Below are positions 1 to 6,231 of a stretch of 8,359 nucleotides of DNA, in pieces; within the stretch, counting starts at the first letter, position 1, and every line of letters begins with the position of its first letter. The stretch lies in assembly GCA_031273305.1 (NCBI GenBank), contig JAISSC010000121.1:1-8359 (forward strand), read 5' to 3'. The translations under genes and the position numbers were made by a program. This DNA comes from Flavobacteriaceae bacterium (GTDB lineage: Bacteria; Bacteroidota; Bacteroidia; Flavobacteriales; Weeksellaceae). Under the pieces are notes generated by a model that saw nothing but the letters and a program-made list of their open reading frames with translations, ran no database searches and was not told where the DNA came from.

Positions 1-335
1 TTACAAACGTATTTTTTCTTTTCTCGAAAAAAGAATTTTAATGTTGATTAATTGACTAGAATCCATAGTATACTGTTTATTACGATCCAAAAAGTGGTAA
101 CACTTGAGTAGCTGAGCTAATCATAAATAAGTCATAAATGGTTCATTTAATACTCAACAGTATATACTCATAAAAATGAATGCTTTACAAGAGGTTCTTT
201 AATTTTCCTAGATTTTATCAACATTCTTGGCAGAGAGTAAGGACTGATTGATATCCTCGTAATTAAGTGTAAATAAGGGGGTAGTTCTTATGTTTAGTTT
301 ATTGGTAACAGTTGGATAACCATCTGGTATACCCT
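1..335. other. Gene-poor stretch downstream of ssrA
   Basis: No gene is supportable here. On the minus strand there are two short stop-to-stop open stretches: about 41 codons over 333-211, ending at a TAG at 208-210, and about 39 codons over 120-4, ending at a TAA at 1-3. Neither shows a family motif I recognise, and in AT-rich DNA stretches of this length occur by chance. They could be eroded remnants of genes. There is also a pair of similar short palindromes, listed separately. I see no tRNA and no second copy of the tmRNA 3' end that would mark an integrated element. Confidence 0.5.
67..168. repeat. Pair of related short palindromes
   Basis: AGTATACT at 67-74 and AGTATATACT at 159-168 are both perfect palindromes. 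Extended in opposite directions, they form an exact 9-bp inverted repeat: TATACTGTT at 69-77 and AACAGTATA at 156-164. They could be a dyad protein-binding site, ends of a decayed element, or chance in AT-rich DNA. Nothing nearby assigns a function. Confidence 0.3.
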
Positions 336-379
336 AAAAAACGAAAAACTCCAGTAATCATTGATTATTACTGAAGTTT
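336..379 (-). terminator. Intrinsic terminator of ssrA
   Basis: Read on the minus strand, the arm at 379-367 (AAACTTCAGTAAT) pairs along all 13 positions with the arm at 358-346 (ATTACTGGAGTTT), including one G-U pair, around an 8-nt loop. It is followed by TTTCGTTTTTT at 345-335. It begins about 34 nt past the mature tmRNA 3' end, where the primary transcript should stop. The stem itself is AT-rich and nearly symmetric, so it might also slow transcription from the other side. Confidence 0.88.
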
Positions 380-412
380 CCACAATTTTTCTTAGATTTT
401 TTTAGGTTTCAG

Positions 413-808
413 TGGAGCTGGAGGGAGTCGAACCCTCGTCCAAACAAGCAATACATATGCTTTCTACACGCTTAGTAAGTCTTTATTTTTCGACAATAAA
501 CCGAGAACTTACACTCTATTTATTGCTTATCATCTTAGTTTCATTTTAATGCCAATGCTTCATTAAAACTATCTCCGTATTCCCATGCCTCTATATCAAA
601 CGCCACAGAGCAAAGCCTTTGAGAGACATCTTGCTTTTCTACCTTGTAGAAAAAATGCCTGAACCTACTATAATTCGGTTAATTAAGCAGCAAGAGCGTA
701 GTTATTTTCGCCAGTTATAAGTTTACAACACAAGTTTTACGAGATTATATTGCGTGGCTCGGCGTGCTTACCTATCCATTGGTCTTGCTGTCAAAACCGG
801 TCAGCCCC
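413..808 (-). ncRNA. ssrA: tmRNA (SsrA), one-piece
   Basis: Transfer-messenger RNA rescues stalled ribosomes with SmpB: it enters the A site like an alanyl-tRNA, then serves as template for a degradation tag. The mature 5' end GGGGCTG (808-802) pairs with CAGCTCC (420-414) as a 7-bp acceptor stem with one G-U, followed by discriminator A at 413. CCA is not encoded (the genome continues CT), so it must be added enzymatically. The T arm lies at 437-421, with a 5-bp GAGGG/CCCTC stem and loop TTCGACT. The tag frame at 712-683 reads GENNYALAA then TAA, matching the style of Bacteroidota tags. The length of about 396 nt fits a standard one-piece tmRNA, with no sign of a permuted two-piece form. It lies downstream of ychF on the same strand. 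A TATATTTG box at 853-846 may drive it, leaving a 5' leader of roughly 30 nt for RNase P to remove. Confidence 0.95.
683..712 (-). other. tmRNA tag-peptide reading frame (GENNYALAA)
   Basis: The resume codon is GGC at 712-710. The frame continues GAA AAT AAC TAC GCT CTT GCT GCT and ends in TAA at 685-683. With the alanine carried by the tmRNA, the appended tag would be A-GENNYALAA. The ALAA end is the usual recognition signal for ClpXP-type proteases, and GENNYALAA-like tags are typical of Bacteroidota. Confidence 0.93.
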
Positions 809-845
809 ATTAGATAAAATAATATTTATTGTAACTTTATGAGTA

Positions 846-853
846 CAAATATA
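846..853 (-). promoter_or_regulatory. Possible -7 box for ssrA
   Basis: TATATTTG on the minus strand matches the Bacteroidota -7 consensus TAnnTTTG. Initiation a few bases downstream would give a precursor with about 30 nt before the mature tmRNA 5' end at 808. I see no good TTTG -33 element at the usual spacing, and such boxes arise easily in AT-rich DNA. Read-through from ychF is the alternative. Confidence 0.4.
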
Positions 854-890
854 CATCAAATTCCGGAAAAAACAGGATTCAATATCCATG

Positions 891-913
891 CGGGATAAAG
901 AGGACTTTTCCCG
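891..913 (-). terminator. Hairpin just after ychF
   Basis: On the minus strand CGGGAAAAG (913-905) pairs with CTTTATCCCG (900-891), giving 9 bp with one bulged A and a 4-nt loop, starting 3 nt after the ychF stop codon. No U-run follows directly; a six-T run comes only at 872-867. It may be a weak terminator or an mRNA 3'-end protecting hairpin rather than an efficient terminator. Confidence 0.35.
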
Positions 914-916
914 GTT

Positions 917-2008
917 CTATACATTGAAACGGAAATGCATAATATCTCCGTCTTTTACGATATATTCCTTTCCCTCCACCGATAATTTCCCGGCTTCCTT
1001 TACTTTTGCTTCCGAACCGTATTTTATAAAATCTTCGTAGGCAATAACCTCTGCCCGTATAAATCCTTTTTCAAAGTCGGTATGAATTACTCCCGCAGCC
1101 TGAGGGGCTGTCCAGCCTTTTTGTATTGTCCATGCTCTTACTTCTTTCACTCCTGCCGTGAAATAGGTTTGCAAGTCCAGTAGTTTATACGCCTGACGAA
1201 TCAAGCGGTTTACTCCCGGTTCTTCCAATCCTAATTCTTCTAAAAACACCTGCCTTTCTTCGTAGGTTTCCAATTCGGTAATATCTGCTTCAATCTGGGC
1301 TGCTAAAACCAATACTTCCGCTTTTTCGTTCTTTACCTTTTCCTTCACCTGCTCCACGAATTCATTCCCATTTTTAGCCGATGTTTCGTCTACATTGCAA
1401 ACATAAAGAATCGGCTTGAAGGTAAGAAGCTGAAGTTCTGCTACTATGGGCTGGGTACTGTCATCTGTTTCAAATTCGCGTGCGTTTTTACCCTCTTCGA
1501 TAAAAGCCTGTAATTTTTCCAGAACGGAAACTACTGCCTGCTCTTCTTTATTCCCTGCCTTAGCCGCCCTCTTTGCTCTGTCCAGCCTTTTCTCCAGAGT
1601 TTCCAAATCTTTTAACTGTAACTCTATATCAATGATTTCTTTATCTCTTACAGGGTCTATGGTTCCTTCTACGTGAGTGATATTTTCATTTTGAAAGCAA
1701 CGCAGAACATGGATAATTGCATTGGTTTCCCTGATATTAGCCAGAAACTGATTTCCCAGTCCTTCTCCTTTGCTTGCACCTTTTACCAATCCGGCAATAT
1801 CTACGATTTCAACTACTGCGGGAACTATTCTTTCGGGAACTACTAATTCTTCGAGTTTATTTAATCTTGGGTCGGGAACAGAAACCGTTCCCACATTAGG
1901 TTCTATGGTACAAAACGGATAGTTAGCCGATTGTGCTTTTGCATTAGACAGGCAATTAAATAAGGTAGATTTTCCTACATTGGGCAACCCAACAATTCCG
2001 CATTTCAT
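917..2008 (-). CDS. ychF: Redox-regulated ATPase YchF (OLA1/Obg-like family)
   Basis: Cytosolic P-loop NTPase of the Obg-related YchF/OLA1 family. It binds ATP in preference to GTP, associates with ribosomes, and in E. coli is linked to oxidative stress. At 363 aa it is the usual full length. The P-loop GLPNVGKST is at residues 7-15 and the Walker B/G3 motif DIAGLVKGAS at 70-79. The G4 position reads NVDE (205-208) instead of the NKxD of true GTPases, the hallmark of YchF. A charged helical region (about 125-175) is the family's coiled-coil insertion, and a TGS domain covers about 279-363. The start MKCGIVGLPNVG is the conserved family N-terminus. A TATATTTG box at 2033-2026 would give a leader of only about 12 nt. 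There is no Shine-Dalgarno sequence. ssrA follows on the same strand after 108 bp. Confidence 0.97.
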   Translation of the reverse strand: MKCGIVGLPNVGKSTLFNCLSNAKAQSANYPFCTIEPNVGTVSVPDPRLNKLEELVVPERIVPAVVEIVDIAGLVKGASKGEGLGNQFLANIRETNAIIHVLRCFQNENITHVEGTIDPVRDKEIIDIELQLKDLETLEKRLDRAKRAAKAGNKEEQAVVSVLEKLQAFIEEGKNAREFETDDSTQPIVAELQLLTFKPILYVCNVDETSAKNGNEFVEQVKEKVKNEKAEVLVLAAQIEADITELETYEERQVFLEELGLEEPGVNRLIRQAYKLLDLQTYFTAGVKEVRAWTIQKGWTAPQAAGVIHTDFEKGFIRAEVIAYEDFIKYGSEAKVKEAGKLSVEGKEYIVKDGDIMHFRFNV

Positions 2009-2025
2009 AGTTAAAAAATTTGGAG

Positions 2026-2033
2026 CAAATATA
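2026..2033 (-). promoter_or_regulatory. Possible -7 box for ychF
   Basis: TATATTTG on the minus strand fits the Bacteroidota TAnnTTTG -7 element and ends 17 bp before the ychF ATG. No convincing TTTG lies 17-23 bp upstream, so this is a half-match only. Confidence 0.45.
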
Positions 2034-2091
2034 TAAAATTAAATTTAAGCGTTATTCGCAGATTCAACTAATATGAAAGCAACATTTGGGT

Positions 2092-2160
2092 AGGGACGTT
2101 CCTGTGTGAGTGTCTCTGTGGGCTTTCCACTACTATCCCTCACGCGACATTCACTTCCCT
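2092..2160. ncRNA. Nested stem structure, possible structured RNA
   Basis: Three nested stems can be drawn. The outer one is AGGGA (2092-2096) with TCCCT (2156-2160). The middle one is GTGTGAG (2104-2110) with CTCACGC (2139-2145), seven pairs if one G-U is allowed on the plus strand. The inner one is GTGG (2118-2121) with CCAC (2127-2130) around a 5-nt loop. The minus-strand text GCGTGAGGGATAGTAGTGG resembles a motif I recall from flavobacterial intergenic regions, possibly the Flavo-1 RNA family. That link is from memory and unverified, and the minus-strand version has a C/A mismatch in the middle stem. Confidence 0.35.
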
Positions 2161-2186
2161 TGTCAGATATAACCCTTTGCATCAGG

Positions 2187-2218
2187 CGTAGAGACGTCCC
2201 AATTTGGGCGTCCTCACG
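2187..2218. repeat. Strong GC-rich hairpin inside the intergenic element
   Basis: GACG-T-CCCA (2193-2201) pairs with TGGG-CGTC (2205-2212) around a 3-nt ATT loop with one bulged T. Outer pairs GA/TC and CGT/ACG extend it, with bulges, to 2187-2218. It has no trailing T-run on either strand, so it is not a standard terminator. It is the most stable structure in the gap. Confidence 0.6.
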
Positions 2219-2320
2219 TTATCAGAGTTAACTTTTGTTGCATTTACTAATTGAACCTATACAGAATAAAGAAAAAAATCCTACCTTTATATTCGATTTT
2301 AAATTTACGTTAAGCCATCT

Positions 2321-4018
2321 ATGTATTTAAAGAAAAATCTATATATATACATACTTGTATCATTCTTTTTACATGCGATCCTGTATGCGCAGGAGAGAGA
2401 TGATTGTAAAAATAAAAGCGATGAGTTTATGTTCGTCTTTTCCAATCCGAACTCATTAAAAGATAACGGAAGAACGGAAGAGGTAGATATGACCTGTCGG
2501 TTATACATAGAGGGAATTCCTTCTACTTCCATACGGATAGATACTCAAAAATACACGATTCCACCGGATGGATACCTGATAATTGAGGATTCATTTCCTC
2601 CGGTTCCTTATGAATATTCCGACAAGAATGTTATAAAAATAAAGGCTGATTCACCAATATCTGTCTATGCCGAGAGGGTTTCAAAATTCAGTGCTCATAG
2701 TTTACCTTTGATTCCTGTTTCCCAATGGGGTAAAGAATATACGATTCCCGGATATAAGGATCAATCCTATACGTATAAGGTGAATAATTTTATAGACATT
2801 ATAGCCCTAAATAAAAAAACTCAGGTCTCAATAACAGATGCTAAGGGAAACAGTATAAAAAAACTCACTCTTAAAGCCGGACAAAATTACGAATATAACA
2901 GTACGGACGATTTGACGGGTTATTCCGTAACTGCGGATAAGAATATAGGCGTAATCAGTGGGAACCATTGTTTACGAATTTCTGCTGCCTGCGACCATAC
3001 GGCTTTGATGCTAAAAGATAATTCCAAATTAGGGTCTTATTATTACAATCCGGGAACTTCTTTTTTTGCGAATAAGACGATTCACCGACTGGTAGCCACG
3101 CGGAATAATACACGAGTTAAAATTGACGGAAAACTAATACCCGCATTGAAAAAAGGTGAGTTTTATGAGTACAGGTCGGAAAACCCTCATGTGATTGAAT
3201 CTTCTGCTCCAATTTTAGTTTATTTGCTTTTTGATGCAAGGTCTATTTCCAGTCCTGAGGATTCTGTTGACCCGTCTTCTATCCTTATTCCTCCTATTGG
3301 TAATTCGGTAACATCAACAAGGTTTGCTTTTCCTGATAATATGATATATTCTAAGGATATACAGGTTATAATGAAAACGGATAAAACCCATACCTTACGA
3401 CTGGACGATTCAATCCTTGATGCGGAATGGAAAACTTTTCCTTATGATTCGTCGGTTTCTTATGCAACGTTGAGTTTTTCCGATAGTGATATACATCGTC
3501 TTTCCACGACAGAACCTGATGCTGCATTTATACCCTTATTGATGGCGCGCGGATTGGATATAAGTTTGGGAACTGCCTTAAAAACAGGATTTCATGACCT
3601 TTTCACAGGGAAAAGTTCTGATTGTTATGAGAAACAATCTTTAAGTCGGGGAAGAGTGTCTTTTCCGCAGGATAAGATCAAGGAAGTTTTTTTGACTGAT
3701 AGTTCAAAGCCTATCTTGGTAGAAAAGGAGGTTATAGATATTTTTGTTTTTGATAATGCTGAGGAGGATGGTGACAGGGTTTCCATCTACCTGAACGAAC
3801 AATTGATATATCCTGACGTACGGGTGTTGAAAGAGGGAATAAATTTAGAAGTTACTTTGGAAAAAGGAGTGAACATACTCACCATAAAGGCGGAAAATGA
3901 GGGAAGTATTTATCCCAATACCGCCGGATTTACCTTTGATGACGGAAGAACTTTACAGACTATTATCCTTCATAATAAAAAGGGACAAAGCGTAAGTTTA
4001 AAGATAATTTCCCGATAG
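2321..4018 (+). CDS. Secreted IgGFc-binding-domain-like surface protein
   Basis: A 565-aa exported protein of unknown specific role. Residues 1-24 form a signal peptide (basic start, hydrophobic core, probable cleavage after ILYAQ), with no lipobox. Residues about 110-420 resemble the IgGFc-binding N-terminal region also found in bacterial surface proteins: SPISVYAERVSKFSAHSLPL (111-130), then LKAGQNYEYNSTDDLTGYSV (184-203), then GVISGNHC...CDH (210-226). A second unit with the same beta-repeat logic follows (TRVKIDG at 264-270, PILVYLLF at 297-304). Residues about 472-565 match a small beta-sandwich often seen at the C-terminus of Bacteroidota surface proteins (FDNAEEDGDRVSIYLN, then ILTIKAENEGSIYPNTAGF). 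There are five cysteines, with C217 and C224 in the conserved pair. I see no typical type IX sorting tail. The domain name does not prove IgG binding; adhesion or cell-surface display is only inferred. It is a lone plus-strand gene with no clear promoter box or Shine-Dalgarno site. Confidence 0.85.
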   Translation: MYLKKNLYIYILVSFFLHAILYAQERDDCKNKSDEFMFVFSNPNSLKDNGRTEEVDMTCRLYIEGIPSTSIRIDTQKYTIPPDGYLIIEDSFPPVPYEYSDKNVIKIKADSPISVYAERVSKFSAHSLPLIPVSQWGKEYTIPGYKDQSYTYKVNNFIDIIALNKKTQVSITDAKGNSIKKLTLKAGQNYEYNSTDDLTGYSVTADKNIGVISGNHCLRISAACDHTALMLKDNSKLGSYYYNPGTSFFANKTIHRLVATRNNTRVKIDGKLIPALKKGEFYEYRSENPHVIESSAPILVYLLFDARSISSPEDSVDPSSILIPPIGNSVTSTRFAFPDNMIYSKDIQVIMKTDKTHTLRLDDSILDAEWKTFPYDSSVSYATLSFSDSDIHRLSTTEPDAAFIPLLMARGLDISLGTALKTGFHDLFTGKSSDCYEKQSLSRGRVSFPQDKIKEVFLTDSSKPILVEKEVIDIFVFDNAEEDGDRVSIYLNEQLIYPDVRVLKEGINLEVTLEKGVNILTIKAENEGSIYPNTAGFTFDDGRTLQTIILHNKKGQSVSLKIISR

Positions 4019-4020
4019 GC

Positions 4021-4545
4021 TCAAAAAGATAAATTCTTCCAGTCTTTTGAACCCTCTATTTGCTCTTTTATGTTCCCTTTTTCATCAATCAGGAATGTAG
4101 TAGGAAATGTTTTGGGTAATAAAGCGGCATCAATAGGGCTTGTTGCTTCATATACCGGAAAAGTATACCGGTTTGCTTTCAGGTATTCCAATACTTTAGC
4201 CCGTTCATCTTTTATATATATCAACACAAACTGAAGATTATTACCTTTTTTATCGTATAATTTCTGAATATCAGGCATTTCTTCCATACATATCTGACAC
4301 CATGTTCCCCAGAAGTTCAAAAATATCTTTTTACCTTTGAAATTCCTGAAATTAGTATCGGCTGTGTTAACTCCTTTCAACTCTATATCATATTGTTCCG
4401 GTGTTAATGTCTTGATAGTGGAAAACTCGCTTTGTGCATCGGTAGACTGAACTTTTTCCAATATACTCCGTAAGGGGGTAAACAGAACGGCTATAATGAC
4501 ACCGATAAAGATAAAGTTTACAATATAAACAGGTTTAATCTTCAT
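4021..4545 (-). CDS. Membrane-anchored TlpA-like thioredoxin-fold protein
   Basis: A 174-aa thiol-disulfide oxidoreductase of the TlpA/ResA (redoxin) type, probably tethered to the inner membrane with its active domain in the periplasm. Residues 5-24 form one uncleaved membrane segment. The active site is WGTWCQIC (79-86, redox cysteines C83 and C86), preceded by the beta-strand KIFLNFWG and followed by the cis-proline loop KTFPTTFLID (P148). Such proteins keep envelope thiols reduced, for example for cytochrome c maturation; the actual substrate is unknown. The protein ends at ...GSKDWKNLSF, which seems some 10-15 residues shorter than usual because the final helix is missing. The stop codon lies only 2 bp from the stop of the convergent surface-protein gene. 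It starts 6 bp after the preceding thioredoxin-fold gene, so it is the last gene of the aroC operon. Confidence 0.92.
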   Translation of the reverse strand: MKIKPVYIVNFIFIGVIIAVLFTPLRSILEKVQSTDAQSEFSTIKTLTPEQYDIELKGVNTADTNFRNFKGKKIFLNFWGTWCQICMEEMPDIQKLYDKKGNNLQFVLIYIKDERAKVLEYLKANRYTFPVYEATSPIDAALLPKTFPTTFLIDEKGNIKEQIEGSKDWKNLSF

Positions 4546-4551
4546 AAGCGA

Positions 4552-5163
4552 TCAATGTTTTGAAATTATATTTACTAATTCTTCTGCCACTGCATGTCCT
4601 TTATCTAAATTATAAAAATTTTGTAAGTCGACCACAAAATTATCGTGGGTATAGGTTTCGGGGTTCTCCTTATATTTTTGTATGAGAGGAAGCAAAGGCT
4701 TAGGTCGGGGTCCCCAGTGGGCAATTTCCGAAAAGTTTTCTGCATCCAGAAGGATTATTATGGGTATTGCTTTTCCTCCGTTAGTCAAATAATGATTGAT
4801 TAAATTTTCGTTCTCGTCCCTAAAAATAATTTTCATCTCGAGCTTATCAGAATTTTCCGCCAGTTTATTCACAACCGGAACACTCTGGGCTGCATCTCCA
4901 CACCAACCTTCGGATATTATCAGCAGGTTTATCTTTCGTTTGAGCTTCTTCAATTCGGAAAGTATGAGATCTTCTAAAACCAGCGTTTTATCATTTCGGG
5001 ACATTCTGCTGATATTCAAATGTATATGTCCGGAGGTCTCCTGCACTGCTTCATCGGGAGAATCTTTTCCATCTTTAGCCTGTCGGCGGATGACTTCCTT
5101 ATATTCTACATAGGGGATTCCCTTATTCCAATAATAGTGTAGATTGGGTTGGGTGTTTTCCAT
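4552..5163 (-). CDS. Thioredoxin-fold protein with single-cysteine WCGD site
   Basis: A 203-aa cytosolic protein (no signal peptide) of the thioredoxin family, of the group with a WCxDxxQ active-site region (Thioredoxin_9-like). The motif EGWCGDAAQSVPVV lies at residues 85-98. C88 is the only cysteine in the protein, and the resolving position of a normal CxxC is occupied by A91. The cis-proline loop KAIPIIILLD (131-140, P134) and the strand before the motif support a complete thioredoxin fold. With a single cysteine it cannot run a classical dithiol cycle alone, so a monothiol, glutathione-linked or non-redox role is possible; its substrate is unknown. It starts 1 bp after the aroC stop, with AGGAGA at 5176-5171 spaced 7 nt from the ATG, a rare Shine-Dalgarno-like match here that may be chance. 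Confidence 0.9.
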   Translation of the reverse strand: MENTQPNLHYYWNKGIPYVEYKEVIRRQAKDGKDSPDEAVQETSGHIHLNISRMSRNDKTLVLEDLILSELKKLKRKINLLIISEGWCGDAAQSVPVVNKLAENSDKLEMKIIFRDENENLINHYLTNGGKAIPIIILLDAENFSEIAHWGPRPKPLLPLIQKYKENPETYTHDNFVVDLQNFYNLDKGHAVAEELVNIISKH

Positions 5164-5164
5164 T

Positions 5165-6226
5165 TTATATTCTCCTAACTTTGTTAAACAGCCAAAAATC
5201 AGCTAAAACCAGTGCAGCCAATGCTTCCACAATAGGCACGGCTCTTGGCACGACACAGGGGTCATGTCTTCCTTTTCCCTGAATTATTGCCGCATCTCCA
5301 TTCTCATCAATGGTAGTTTGTTCTTTCATAATGGTGGCTACCGGCTTGAAAGCTATTTTGAATATAATATCCATACCGTTGGATATTCCTCCCTGAATCC
5401 CTCCTGAATTATTAGTCAGCGTTTTTCCTCCTTTGATGAAAATATCATTATGTTCGGAGCCTTTAAGCCGGGTTCCTTCAAAACCGCTGCCAATTTCAAA
5501 GCCTTTGGCTGCATTGATACTCATCATTGCCTGTGCGAGACGGGCGGACAATTTATCAAAAACAGGCTCGCCCAAACCAACAGGAACATTTTTAATAATG
5601 CAGGTAATAGTGCCGCCTATGGTGTCTCCGTCCTTTTTAATCTCGGCAATCTTTTCAATCATTTTTTCCGCTGTGCTTTTTTCGGGGCATCTGACTATTG
5701 TGCTGTCCGTAAGGGTTAGGTCTAGATCGTATAAACTTTTTTCGACCTGAATGTCTCCTACGGAAGAAACAAATGCATTAATGGAAACTAAAGGTAATAA
5801 TTGTTTCGATAAGGCTCCTGCTACTACCCAGTTAGCGGTTTCTCTTGCAGAAGTTCTTCCTCCTCCTCTGTGGTCGCGGATTCCGTATTTATGGAAATAG
5901 GTGAAATCTGCATGGGATGGTCTGAAAACCCGAGTATTATGCTCGTAATCTGTTGATTTTTGATTGGTATTCCTGATAATGAATCCAATAGACTGTCCTG
6001 TAGTTTTTCCCTCAAAAATCCCGGATAGAAATTCTACTTTATCGTCTTCTTTCCTCTGGGTTACAATTTTGGATTGCCCCGGTTTTCTGCGGTCAAGTTC
6101 TCTTTGAACGGCATCAAAATCAACGGGCATACCCGCCGGGAAACCATCAATAATCCCACCTAAGGCAACTCCGTGACTTTCTCCGTAAGTGGTAAGTTTT
6201 ATAATTTTTCCAAATTCATTAAACAT
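5165..6226 (-). CDS. aroC: Chorismate synthase
   Basis: Converts 5-enolpyruvylshikimate-3-phosphate to chorismate by anti-1,4-elimination of phosphate using reduced FMN. This is the last step of the shikimate pathway, feeding aromatic amino acids and folate. It is complete: the first signature GESHGVALGGIIDGFP follows FNEFGKIIKLTTY, then RRKPGQSKIVTQRKEDDKVE, FRPSHADFTY, the GGGRTSARETANWV signature, NNSGGIQGGISNG and GRHDPCVVPRAVPI. I choose the ATG at 6226 (353 aa, MFNEFGK...), which matches the family N-terminus. An in-frame GTG at 6232 would add only two residues and overlaps the -7 box of the likely promoter. It lies 45 bp or so after pheS and heads a tight cluster with two thioredoxin-fold genes. 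Confidence 0.96.
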   Translation of the reverse strand: MFNEFGKIIKLTTYGESHGVALGGIIDGFPAGMPVDFDAVQRELDRRKPGQSKIVTQRKEDDKVEFLSGIFEGKTTGQSIGFIIRNTNQKSTDYEHNTRVFRPSHADFTYFHKYGIRDHRGGGRTSARETANWVVAGALSKQLLPLVSINAFVSSVGDIQVEKSLYDLDLTLTDSTIVRCPEKSTAEKMIEKIAEIKKDGDTIGGTITCIIKNVPVGLGEPVFDKLSARLAQAMMSINAAKGFEIGSGFEGTRLKGSEHNDIFIKGGKTLTNNSGGIQGGISNGMDIIFKIAFKPVATIMKEQTTIDENGDAAIIQGKGRHDPCVVPRAVPIVEALAALVLADFWLFNKVRRI

Positions 6227-6231
6227 ATTCA

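Larger units (their letters stand above)
2061..2257. repeat. Structured intergenic repeat-like element with imperfect inverted ends
   Basis: This element fills most of the 312-bp gap between the divergent ychF and the 2321 gene. The left end (2061-2084, GATTCAACTAATATGAAAGC then AACA) and the reverse complement of the right end (2257-2236, GGTTCAATTAGTAAATGCAA then CA) share roughly 16 positions, ending in GCAACA. The interior is more GC-rich than its flanks, has no long open frame, and carries two hairpin domains plus the direct repeat GTAGGGACGTTCC (2090-2102) and GTAGAGACGTCCC (2188-2200). This is the form of a miniature non-autonomous or dispersed intergenic repeat. No clear target-site duplication is visible, and no second copy lies in the window to prove dispersal. 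Confidence 0.5.

Noticed and set aside
413..445. tmRNA 3' end as an occupied att site
   Set aside because: No second copy of the 3' segment and no integrase gene is present in the window, so integration cannot be claimed.
2187..2218. Hairpin as an intrinsic terminator
   Set aside because: No T-run follows on either strand, and no gene ends next to it; both flanking genes start outward from this gap.
2305..2532. Minus-strand open frame overlapping the start of the surface-protein gene
   Set aside because: It is antisense to the signal peptide and N-terminus of a clear gene and shows no recognisable domain.
5824..6015. Minus-strand open frame inside aroC, and similar open frames antisense to ychF, pheS and the M48 gene
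   Set aside because: They lie wholly within well-conserved genes in other frames and show no motif of their own; they are coding shadows.
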